Of a stretch of 64,000 nt of DNA, positions 46,190-55,498 are shown one piece after another. The first letter of the stretch is position 1, and the number at the start of each line of letters is the position of its first letter. The translations under genes were made by a program, and so were the position numbers. The stretch comes from Calcarisporiella thermophila CBS 279.70 (lineage: Eukaryota > Calcarisporiellomycota), in the NCBI RefSeq assembly GCF_041956535.1, contig NW_027192206.1:229149-293148 (forward strand), in the 5' to 3' direction. The notes under the pieces are model-generated. The model saw only the letters and a list, made by a program, of their open reading frames with translations, searched no databases and was not told the DNA's origin.

Positions 46190-47587
46190 ATGTTAAGGAA
46201 GAGCGTGATAGCCATTGGCAGATTACGTGCTCATCCCACCTTATGTGGTGCCGTGTCTACAGGTTGGGGCGGAAGCCGATTTCTTTGTGGATGAACGGTT
46301 CTTAACTTGTGATTTTGACATTGTAGGAATGCACGAGTTCGCTACCACCGTGTTGCCTAATACACCCAAAGCTACAAAGAAGTCCGAGTTCTCGAAAAAA
46401 CTCGCCGATGGACCAAGTTTTGCGGATTTTGTGAGTGGTGGAGCCGATGCGTCTTTGAGCATGGAGGAGGCTTTAGAAATCGACCCAAAACAGGACAATT
46501 CCAAGGACGGGAAGAAGAAAAAACCGTAAGCATATCCTCAGTGTTTGACAAGATGTTTGAACATGCTAATGGTGATTGACCCCAACTAACTAGAGCTCAG
46601 CGCCTTCCCTCATGGCTTAAAACCGAGATTCCCGTTGGCACGAACTACAATCGAATTAAGCGCAATCTTCGAGAGCTGAAGTTGCACACTGTGTGTGAAG
46701 AAGCACGATGCCCCAACATCGGAGAATGCTGGGGTGGTGGTGAACATCAGACTGCAACCGCAACCATCATGCTCATGGGTGACACATGTACACGAGGTTG
46801 TCGATTCTGCTCCGTGAAGACTTCGCGCAATCCTGGCCCCCTTGATCCGAATGAACCAGAAAACACGGCTGAGGCCATTTCGCGATGGGGACTTGACTAT
46901 GTCGTTTTGACGAGCGTGGATCGAGATGACTTAGAAGACAGCGGGGCCGAGCACTTTGCCAAGACGGTCCGCCTGCTCAAACAAAAGTAAGCCAAACTCA
47001 TCTACCCCGTTTTTATCCTTGGGACTCTAATAAAATGCGTTTTTCTTTTCATCTTGCAAAGGGCACCCCATATTCTTATTGAGTGTCTCACGGGAGATTT
47101 CAAGGGCAACCTCGAGCACGTCGAAATCGTCGCCCGCTCGGGTTTGGATGTTTACGCCCATAACGTGGAGACGGTGGAGGCCTTAACGCCCTACGTACGC
47201 GATCGACGTGCAGGTTTCCGTCAGTCACTCTCGGTCCTCGAACATGCCAAAAAAACAAACCCATCACTGCTCACTAAATCGTCGATGATGCTCGGGGTGG
47301 GTGAGCAGGATGACGAGGTGCTGGCCGCCATGAAGGATCTTCGTGCGGCGGGGGTCGATTGTCTGACTTTTGGACAATACATGCGCCCCACGAAGCGACA
47401 CATGAAGGTGTCTGAATACGTGCATCCTGACAAATTTGACTACTGGCGTCAGGTCGGGGAGGACATGGGCTTTGCCTACGTGGCAAGTGGACCGCTAGTG
47501 AGGAGCTCATACAAGGCTGCTGAGTTTTATATTTCCAACGTTTTGAAGACGAGGCGAGAGCAGGGACAGCTAGTCAACGCTGCATGA
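46190..47587 (+). CDS. LIP5: Lipoyl synthase, mitochondrial
   Basis: Four exons: 46190-46262, 46327-46525, 46594-46986, 47062-47587; 396 aa. Radical-SAM enzyme that inserts two sulfurs into octanoyl chains of mitochondrial dehydrogenase complexes. The spliced N-terminus [20 protein letters not shown] is a textbook mitochondrial presequence. The auxiliary cluster motif [12 protein letters not shown] (CX4CX5C) and the SAM cluster CTRGCRFC (CX3CX2C) are both present, as are FADFVSG near the N-terminus, [20 protein letters not shown], and [13 protein letters not shown] with the terminal cluster serine ligand. All expected ligands are present, so it should be functional. Confidence 0.97.
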
Positions 47588-48203
47588 TGGAGTAGAAGAC
47601 CCGAAAGTATCCATATCCACCCTGTTTCCCTCTCTCACTTATAAACAATCCACCTCTAAACCATCTAAATTAACTATGGGCTTATTTTTTTCCTCGCCTG
47701 ATTCCGCTTCTCACCCTCCTCCTGTTGCTTTGATTTATATATTTGTATGTTTTATATAATAGAAGATTACATTTCACTTTTTTCGCTCCATATCTTCCCC
47801 CATGAACCGAGAAAAAAAGATATTGAATTCTAACAAATAAGCCAATAAATAACAATAGAATATTCGATAAAAGCAAAGGGAGGGTGGAGAAGCAAAAAGG
47901 AACTATTCACAAAGATAAGAAAAATGGAGAAGAAAAGAAAGAGAGGAGGCAAGAGAAATTTTTTTTCTTTTGTAGGTTTAAGGAGGAAAGAGGCATAGAA
48001 AATAAAACGAAAAAAATAAAATAGGATTATCACGGTAATATAATATAAAAAACATAAGAATACAGGAGAGAGCATAGAAAATATCGCAAACAACAGGAAC
48101 AAACAGATATTTCTATATAGTATTTATATATAGAGTGGACAACAGCAAATAGGAATCACAATAGGCCGGAGGAAAGAGTATGCGTAAGCCGAGGAAAGGA
48201 TAC
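47588..48203. other. Convergent AT-rich intergenic region
   Basis: 3' flanks of LIP5 and the glycosyltransferase gene. Purine/pyrimidine-skewed, A-rich on the plus strand. No gene seen. Confidence 0.4.
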
Positions 48204-49508
48204 TCACTGGAGGCCCCCCAAGGAATTGAAATGAGTGCTCAGTATCCGCGGTGAAGACGTCTCGGAAACATCCGTCACGCCCTCTTCGCTCATGCTTGCT
48301 TCCTCAAAGAGATCCTCGTCCTCGTCGTCTCCCATTACGGAGTCTTTCCTATGCTGCTGCGGGTCCAAGGCCACCTCACGGTACGCGCGCACCATGGTCT
48401 CCATTGCTTCGTGCCAGGTACGCTTTTGTGCTTGCGCCACGGCGAGCTGGGACATCGCCCTGCGTTTCTCGCCCAAATTGACCATCTGGACAAGCAGATC
48501 TCTATACTGGGCCGTTTGCTCCTCGCGGGTGAGCCCTTCCACATCGAGAAGCAGTCCAGTCTTGGTGTGGGTCACGAGATCGCACACGCCTTCTGCATAG
48601 AGCCCCACGACGGGCAGCCCGCTTGCCATGGCCTCCAACACGACCTGTCCGAAGGTTTCGGTAAAGGAGGGGAAGGCGAATAGGTCGGCGGAGGCAAATG
48701 ACTCGGCGAGCTGTGTACCACGCAGGTATCCGGTGAAGGTGACGGGATACTCCGATAGATCCCGCTTCACATCCTCGAAGGCGGGCCCATGGCCAACAAT
48801 CACCAGGTGGCAGCGTGTGTGGTCCATTTGCTTGTACGCATTAATCACAAGGGCGAGATTCTTTTCGTAAGACACCCGGCCAACATACAGCAGCACGGCC
48901 TTGTGGCTTGCACCCTCTCCCATCCACTCTCGTCGCAGCGTCTCGCTGCGCCGTTCAGGATTAAAGAGGCCGACGTCTACTCCACGGGACCAGATCCGCA
49001 CGGTGTTGAATCCGCGCTTGCGGAGCATGGTTGCAGTGGATTCTGAGGGACAGTAGGTAAGAGCACACATGTTGTGGACATGCCGATTCCATCTCCACAT
49101 GGCTGTGGTCAGAAAATCAAAGCCGAAATGCTCGCAATAGAGCCCAAGGTTTGTGTGGTAGGAGGAGACGCGGGGAACCTCTGGAAGCAGCCACTCAAGC
49201 ATGTAGGCTGCTTGTGCTCCGAGCCACACCGGATCAACGAGATGAACCACATCTGGCTGAAATGAGCGCAGTTTCTGGAGGAATAGCGGTCGGAAGAAGT
49301 TGAGTTTCAGCTCGGGGTAGATGCCGATGAGCGGGATGCCCCATGTCCCGACGATATCGGCCCCGGCATAGGTGGTCATGCCGCTTTCTGGGCCCAGCAG
49401 TAATACTTGATGACCTTCCGACTGTAAATGCTCAATAAGGAGTGCGATTGTGCGTGTGACCCCATCTACTTTCGGCAGGAAATTCTCAGTGATAATTGCT
49501 ATACGCAT
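48204..49508 (-). CDS. GT4 family glycosyltransferase (MgtA/SQD2-like), intronless
   Basis: Single-exon gene of 434 aa. N-terminal Rossmann domain starts at once: MRIAIITENFLPKVDGVTRT with the G-V-T loop of GT-B enzymes, DVVHLVDPVWLG, VSSYHTNLGLYCEHFG. C-terminal donor domain: LLYVGRVSYEKNLALVINAY, LVIVGHGPAFEDVKR, VTFTGYLRGTQLAESFASAD, and the EX7E segment FTETFGQVVLEAMASGLPVV. Closest by eye to bacterial GDP-mannose-dependent MgtA/PimB and plant SQD2 proteins. It likely mannosylates a lipid, but donor and acceptor are uncertain. The last 60 residues are acidic/Ser-rich. No signal peptide or membrane anchor. Intronless and GC-rich among intron-rich neighbours. A GTGAGT directly at the stop codon leaves open a spliced extension. 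Confidence 0.86.
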   Translation of the reverse strand: MRIAIITENFLPKVDGVTRTIALLIEHLQSEGHQVLLLGPESGMTTYAGADIVGTWGIPLIGIYPELKLNFFRPLFLQKLRSFQPDVVHLVDPVWLGAQAAYMLEWLLPEVPRVSSYHTNLGLYCEHFGFDFLTTAMWRWNRHVHNMCALTYCPSESTATMLRKRGFNTVRIWSRGVDVGLFNPERRSETLRREWMGEGASHKAVLLYVGRVSYEKNLALVINAYKQMDHTRCHLVIVGHGPAFEDVKRDLSEYPVTFTGYLRGTQLAESFASADLFAFPSFTETFGQVVLEAMASGLPVVGLYAEGVCDLVTHTKTGLLLDVEGLTREEQTAQYRDLLVQMVNLGEKRRAMSQLAVAQAQKRTWHEAMETMVRAYREVALDPQQHRKDSVMGDDEDEDLFEEASMSEEGVTDVSETSSPRILSTHFNSLGGLQ

Positions 49509-49822
49509 CGTCGGATGATAAGTACTAAGAGGCGCAGGCGGGGAGGGGGGGGGGGGGAGGGAGGGGGAGAGAATCAGCGATGGGGACCAAGGGCAATGGA
49601 GCGGTCGAGTGGAATAGGAGAAAGAAGACCAAAGAAAAGATTAGGGCTGCCTCTACTAGCCGTCCTTTTTTACAGTCCGGTGTGTATTTTTAAACTTTGC
49701 TTGGCCTCTTTCCAGCACAAAATAAACAAAGTTGAGAAACCAAGAGCAGCAGCTAGGCGGGGGGAGAGCTGCGGCGGCGGTGATGGCAATGCGATAGATG
49801 GCGGCTCCCGGCAATCACGGAT

Positions 49823-50182
49823 TCAGATCCAAATGCAAAGTGCGCATTCGCCCGGGCATAAAGAGAGTCTGGAAATATAAATAAGGACTGCCGTTGAAAT
49901 TAAGTTTGCCTTGATGTCCCCAACATGCTTGGCCCAATCGTGGTTGATTTTTGCCGCACACATCTGAGGACTAGCCATCGCTTCGTTCGCTGCTAAAACA
50001 CTGCGAGACATCAATAGGAAATCGGCATTCCACACGTGCGAGGGCCGCCCTCACCCCTGCTGTCGGCGCATTTCTTCCGCAAAAAGCACCCGCCAGCCCA
50101 TCGGCCCTGGCCCCAGCGCGACGCTGAGTTCCCTCAGGAGATCGCCACAGGTCATCAACGCTCCCCCACGTGATGTGGCCAT
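49823..50182 (-). CDS. Small two-exon hypothetical protein (101 aa)
   Basis: Exons 50182-50055 and 50000-49823 joined by a 54-nt GT..AG intron, in frame. Exon 1 encodes MATSRGGALMTCGDLLRELS followed by VALGPGPMGWRVLFAEEMRR and is strongly GC-biased like real genes nearby. Exon 2 continues VLAANEAMASPQMCAAKINH and DWAKHVGDIKANLIS. No family recognised; helical, no clear signal peptide. The last ~25 residues are hydrophobic (TAVLIYISRL) and may be read-through of a missed intron near 49903. Sits between the glycosyltransferase and hydratase-SCP2 genes, both on the same strand. Confidence 0.48.
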
Positions 50183-50368
50183 CCTAAAATAAGTTCTCCC
50201 TCACCGGAGCATCTGAGCACTTGGGCCATGTGCGCCCGCCTATCACCAAGAATTAATTTATTCGTCATAAAGTAACAGTACAGTAATGAAACATAAGGCC
50301 CTGAAATAACTAAAGCATGGCCATCAGCGTGCTTAAGATAAGTTAGAGAGTCATTTGAGGGAGATGCA

Positions 50369-51724
50369 TCACAGCCGGGATCGATTGGTGTTCAACACAT
50401 CGCCCAGCTTAGTTGCCAACATGATCTGCCCTTTGATCTTGAGCTTCCCCTGCATGAACGCCTTCTGGCCGTTTAATTTACCGGTTGCGATTTGAACCAA
50501 GTCGGCGTCTTTGAGTTGCAGAATCACATCGGGCTTCTTCTCTGAAGGGCCGAGGCCAAGTTGCCCATCTCCACTCTTCAGGTCAATGTGCCAGCTCTGC
50601 GTTTTGCCAGCTGCATTGGTGACATCGAACTGGAAGATGGCCTTGACCTTCTTCGCCTGCGCCTGTCTCTCCTCGGGAGACGCCGCCGCAATGGCCTTCG
50701 CAATCTGCTCAAACAGCGCCGAGGACTCGAAGCCCTCTACCGAAAGCCCTGCGGACTCCGTCTTCGCGTCGGCACCGGCAGACGGGGCGGGTGCGCCCTT
50801 GAGCTCCACCGCACCGTTCGTTATTACGATAACGCCACGCTCCACCACCTTGGTCTGGAAAATGACCTTATTCCCCTCGAGCCACATCTGCGTCTCGAGC
50901 GTCTCGCCTGGAAACACGTGGGACGAAAAGCGGCCCTTGATGCTCTTGATATTGTTGATGTCGCTGTTCGCGTACTGGCGGAACACATGGCGGGAGGTGT
51001 AGCCGAAAGTGCACAGTCCGTGCAGAATGGGCACCTCAAATCCTCCTATCGCCGACATGCTCGGGTCGATATGCAGCGGATTATAATCGCCAGAGAGACG
51101 ATAGATGGCAGCCTGCTCCTCGGTCGTTTTCTCGCGCACCACCGCATCGGGAGCGCGTTTCGGAGGCTCATTGGCCGCAGTGGCCGCACCACGATCGGCG
51201 CCCTCCTTTCTCCCGCCGAAACCACCGCTACCACGCACAAAAATGGTCACCTCATTATAACACACGACATCGCCACTCTCATCCTTCGAGGTGGTACCGA
51301 CAATGACAACAGCCCCCTTGCCTTTGTCCAATATATCAATGATTTTTGAGCTAGTGGTGAGCTTGCCGCCGGTGCCGTAGGATTTATGCAGTTCAATATA
51401 CTGTTCACCATGGAGGAACATCATCTATTGCGAAAGACAATTAGCTTATATGTTCGACCGAAACTACAGGAGCCCATTTACCGGGTTGAAGTTGGGAAGG
51501 ATATCTCCAAGCGGCAACGACGACAGCGCATTGATGGAAGGAATCACTCCAAAGGTGGGAAGCACTTGGAAATTTTCATCATTTTCGTAGACAAGGTCGA
51601 GTTCATTTCGTTTTGCCCCGAGTCCGAGATTGTACAGGATAATGTCCTTATGATTATACGGGAATTCATCTTGGCCTAAATCTAGCTGCTTGGCCTTCTC
51701 CACATCGATACCTGCTTGTGCCAT
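50369..51724 (-). CDS. Peroxisomal (R)-enoyl-CoA hydratase 2 - SCP2 fusion (MFE-2-like without dehydrogenase)
   Basis: Two exons: 51724-51482 and 51424-50369; 432 aa. Residues ~1-300 are a double hot-dog hydratase 2: YNHKDIILYNLGLGAKRNEL, LHGEQYIELHKSYG, then the second fold with IYRLSGDYNPLHIDPSMSAI and VPILHGLCTFGYTSRHVF (catalytic Asp and His in the MaoC motif). Residues ~315-428 are an SCP2 sterol-carrier-like domain (WHIDLKSGDGQLGLGPSEKK, FMQGKLKIKGQIMLATKLG). C-terminus NRSRL ends in SRL, a PTS1. Same order as the C-terminal two thirds of human HSD17B4, but the N-terminal short-chain dehydrogenases of fungal and animal MFE-2 are missing; the frame starts directly at MAQAGIDVEK. Confidence 0.92.
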
Positions 51725-52002
51725 TGTCAAAGAAAAGGACACCGATATGAAAAACTTGCGATGTTGTTAAAGAAAATTCTGCCAAAATATACGAAAAAAA
51801 CGGCTCCATTTTCTATGTGAACCTGGGGAAAGTATATATAGCGTGTTAACCAATTATCACATGTCCGCGGAGCAAATTACTCCTTAGCCAGTTTGGTATA
51901 TTTTCTGGACTGTCATATTGCCGACGTGTGGCGTAGTCTAAATTTTGTTTACTTCTCTTCGGCAAGAGGGGGGAGCCTCTATTCGAGCTTTACCGCTGAC
52001 AG

Positions 52003-53022
52003 ATGAATACACTAGGGCGATCGTTAAAATTCATCCTTCGCTCAACGCCCTCCGTCACTCCTTTGGTGCGATTGGGACCCATTGGTAAGATTCTTTTTCA
52101 CCCCTCTTGCGATCCTTTCGAGAAACTATATGTTCACAATATTAATTCGCGTGTTTTATTTTCGAATGTGAACCGCATCCCGCCATTTTCTAGGCTTTTT
52201 AGCATCCACTGAGCGTGGCAATTCTTCCTCCTTTACCACATATACTCCCCAACATGCAAGGCGCCGGGTCGTTCACCCGCTAGTGCCCACTAGCAATCTT
52301 TCCCACATTGATCCCATACTCGACTTTCCCACTGAAATGCCTGCGCTAGACGCCCCATCGCTTTATACTCGGCAACCACCACCAGCGCTTCTAGACACAG
52401 ACACCGACGAAATTGATCCCTCGAGTACCCCCTTGACCCGTGATGAGATTCGCCGTCTTCAAAAGAAGGTGCTTATTGTCAAAAGAGTGGTTAACCAGAC
52501 TCGAAAAGGCAAGATCCCGAGCATGTATGCCCTTGTGGTGGTCGGAAATGGGCAAGGACTTGCGGGCTACGGCGAAGGGAAGCACGAGGAGGCGGCGAGA
52601 GCAGTGCGAAAGGCAACCCACAGAGCTATTAAGAGTGTGCGATATTTTGATCGATACGATAATCGGACCATCTACCATGATATCCAGCACAAATTTGGAG
52701 CAACAGAGCTTAATCTTCGAGCACGTCCACCTGGTAAGCTTGATGATGACAATGACTAGGCTGAGAGACGCGCCCCTTCTCTGACCACCTTGACTTATTG
52801 TTAGGTTTTGGCAACCGCGCCAACCATTATGTGCACGAAATCTGTCGCTGCATTGGTATTCAGGATATCAGCGGCAAAGTGTGGGGATCACGCAATCCCA
52901 TGAACGTGATCAAGGCAACATTTGAAGCATTACAACAGCAGAAACTCCCTGAGGATATTGCAAAAGGACGAGGAAAACGACTGGTAGACGTGCAGCATGT
53001 CTATTATGGCTCGTCCCAGTGA
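52003..53022 (+). CDS. MRPS5: Mitochondrial small ribosomal subunit protein uS5m
   Basis: Three exons: 52003-52084, 52194-52733, 52805-53022; 279 aa. The N-terminus MNTLGRSLKFILRSTPSVTP is an Arg-rich, acid-free mitochondrial presequence. The S5 core: VLIVKRVVNQTRKGKIPSMY and ALVVVGNGQGLAGYGEGKHE (double-stranded RNA-binding domain), AARAVRKATHRAIKSVRYF, then the C-terminal domain FGNRANHYVHEICRCIGIQD, ISGKVWGSRNPMNVIKATFE. Divergent from the hydratase-SCP2 gene; the two start codons are 278 bp apart. Confidence 0.93.
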
Positions 53023-53221
53023 AAAAAATCAGAGGGGGTTTTAGAAAACATTGTATTATCACGACTTTTTTAATATCATCTCTTTTAGAGTTATTTTTAT
53101 TAAATGCCATTGTCTCAAAAACATAATGGAGCAAGAGGTACTGTACAATAAGCATATTATTAAATAGCGAAATCCCCAGTTGGAAAGTATACGCTTATAC
53201 AGCAAGCGCATGCGGAAGCCG

Positions 53222-53530
53222 TTACGAATAATAGAGTTCCAAATTCATTCCATCATGAAGTTCATCTAGATCAATAATTCAAACAAATCGAGGCATTAAT
53301 CTCAGGAAAATTGACCCATAGCGACTCCTAAAACAAATATACATACAGTCATCAAGGGTAATGTGATCTTTGTAGATCGTATACCACTTCTTCAGCACGA
53401 TTTTCTTGGGATCTGTGCCTGTTTGAGCTGCGATCAGCTTCTTCAAATCACCCACAGTGTCGCTTGATTCACACTTGACGCGCACTTTTTTGCCAAGGCG
53501 GTCATTGCAAACGATCTCGATCAAACCCAT
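53222..53530 (-). CDS. HUB1: Ubiquitin-like splicing modifier Hub1/UBL5
   Basis: Two exons: 53530-53347 and 53265-53222; 75 aa (family 73-75). Sequence begins [20 protein letters not shown], continues [39 protein letters not shown] and ends [13 protein letters not shown]. Hub1 has no GG terminus and is not conjugated; it binds the HIND motif of Snu66/Prp38 and tunes 5' splice site choice. The C-terminal double tyrosine is kept. Divergent from the bHLH gene with 327 bp between starts. Confidence 0.97.
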
Positions 53531-53857
53531 TTTTCCCCAATTTTTCTTTTGCTATTTGCTTAAACAAAGATCGTAGAATTCTTTGGCCTTCTTTATATAT
53601 TGGTGGCTTGGGTGCAGTGTGGCGAACGTCCAGTCCGAAAAACACGTAGCTCAAAGAAACTGCCATAGACAAAGTTGGATCTCAATATCACTCCTTAACA
53701 TAGATTCTGCCATTGTTTAATTGAAGTGTCATTGGAGAATCTCCTTGTATTCTATACCACTCTCCTTTAATCCCCCCTCCCCCCCGCCACTCCTTTCTTC
53801 CCCATATCCCCCTTGCCCCTCCCCTGGTCTCCTCGCGTTCACCGTCGTCTTTCTCTT
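53531..53857. other. Divergent promoter region HUB1 / bHLH
   Basis: 327 bp. Pyrimidine-rich on the plus strand close to the bHLH start. No specific site recognised. Confidence 0.4.
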
Positions 53858-54791
53858 ATGGAAGATTACACCATTTATTCTAATACAAAGTTCCAAGCTG
53901 CAGATGGAACGTCATTTTATCCAGGCAAGTTTTCAAACCTTTGTATCCGCCCATGGCCTTCTAATAATAACTATTTTCACCTGATTACTACGGATAGTCC
54001 CTTCTTCTTCTATCGCCTTCACGCCTCCTGTCCCTTTTCCAATGAATAGATTTGTCTCTAGCCCAACGCCTGAGCTCAACCACCACAGCCACCTATATCA
54101 ACAGCAACTTGCCCCATCAGTCGAAGCCATTCGTGCATCTCTAGCGACAGTCCCGGAAGGCTACTATCCAGAGTTTCACCAGTATAACCATGAACAATCC
54201 ATGGCAGGCGGACGAAAGAGATCGCGAGCAGCAGGGAAGGTGAAAACAGAAAGCCAAACAACGAGTGTTGACGAAATGAATGCAAATAATGAGTATGATA
54301 ATTTTTCAACCTTCATGTTTATTTTCGCGCGACTGCTTATACTCTACTTTAGTCATCCATCTCTTTCCAGTGCTGAGCTGCGGCGGCAGACTCATATCCA
54401 GTCGGAGCAGAAGCGTCGAGCCGAAATCAAAGACGGGTTTGAGATTTTACGAAAACAGCTTCCTGGCTGTATCAATAAGAAATTAAGCAAGGCTGCTCTA
54501 TTACAAAAGAGTAGGTGGCGCTGACCATTGGTATGACTATGTATGTCCGCTAAATCCTCCCCCTGTCTTTTAATACAGCCATACAGCATCTACAGCATTT
54601 GCAACGGATTCAGCGTGATCTGCTTGTCACCGCGGATCGGATGGCGCGTGAAAACCAAGAATTGCGCAGGTAAAAGATGATTTGATTTGATTAATAGTCT
54701 TCAAGTTCGGTTCCAATTCTTATGAAACATTATTTCTTTGACCCACAGCCGCCTCCAAGAAGCACTGCTTTACACGAATACTACTGTTTAA
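53858..54791 (+). CDS. bHLH-leucine zipper transcription factor, Mlx/Mondo-like
   Basis: Five exons: 53858-53928, 54050-54292, 54371-54510, 54579-54669, 54749-54791; 195 aa. Basic region RRQTHIQSEQKRRAEIKDGF carries the E-box-reading His-5, Glu-9 and Arg-13. Helix 1 (GFEILRKQLPGC), a short loop, helix 2 KKLSKAALLQKTIQHLQHLQ, then a short zipper to the stop. KLSKAxxLQKTI is characteristic of Mlx/MondoA and related fungal factors. The N-terminal ~100 residues are Ser/Pro/Gln-rich with a basic GGRKRSRAAGKVK. Too small to hold glucose-sensing Mondo modules, so it fits Mlx, the dimer partner. Lies 700 bp upstream of HMG-CoA reductase on the same strand. Confidence 0.82.
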
Positions 54792-55498
54792 TATATTTTT
54801 CTGACACTATAACCATACTCTTATCTATATACCCCCTACCTCCTAATCATTTCTATACATATATACTCTTCCTCTTTACTTCAATGAATAGAACGCTTCC
54901 CCCTTCCCCCTTTTTTCCAAGCTATATCTAATGGCGATGATGAGGTGCGAGATAAAGAAACTTGCGTGCTGCCAAATTAGTATCATCAAGGGAAAATTTT
55001 TTTCATATCAATGTGGCTATTAACGTTGAAGGCCATATTAGGTTTATCCTGCTGGGCCTTTGAATTGCCAAACTAATCAGTATAGACAATCGAGTAGAAT
55101 CGCGAATCATCTGTTCCCGGGCAGCCAATGGCTGAGCGCAGAAAAGATAGGGGGGATAAGGAAACCAATAAAGAATGCGAATAGGAATGCTCTGCTCGCC
55201 CTGTTTTTCCTCGCTGTTTTCGCTTCTCAGAAAACTTGTCCAAGACCCAAGGAAAACTCTCAAAGAGTCGGTTCAACCCGGCCGCCATCTCTCCCTTTCG
55301 CCGTTATTTTTTCCCTCCAATTCCATTCTCCTAGTCTCTTAACACACTAGGCAACGCTGCACATAATTAGTTTATTTTGCCATTTTCCTCTCTTCTATAT
55401 GCGTAATTCCAGTTTATCATCCTTAGTTTTTATTATTCTTTGAGCTCGCCATCTTTATTTAATTTATAATTTTTGACTCCTCCTTTTTATTGAAGAAG
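54792..55498. other. Intergenic region upstream of HMG-CoA reductase
   Basis: AT-rich, with a pyrimidine-rich stretch in the 130 bp before the HMGR start. No SRE or E-box that I would defend. No gene model. Confidence 0.4.
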
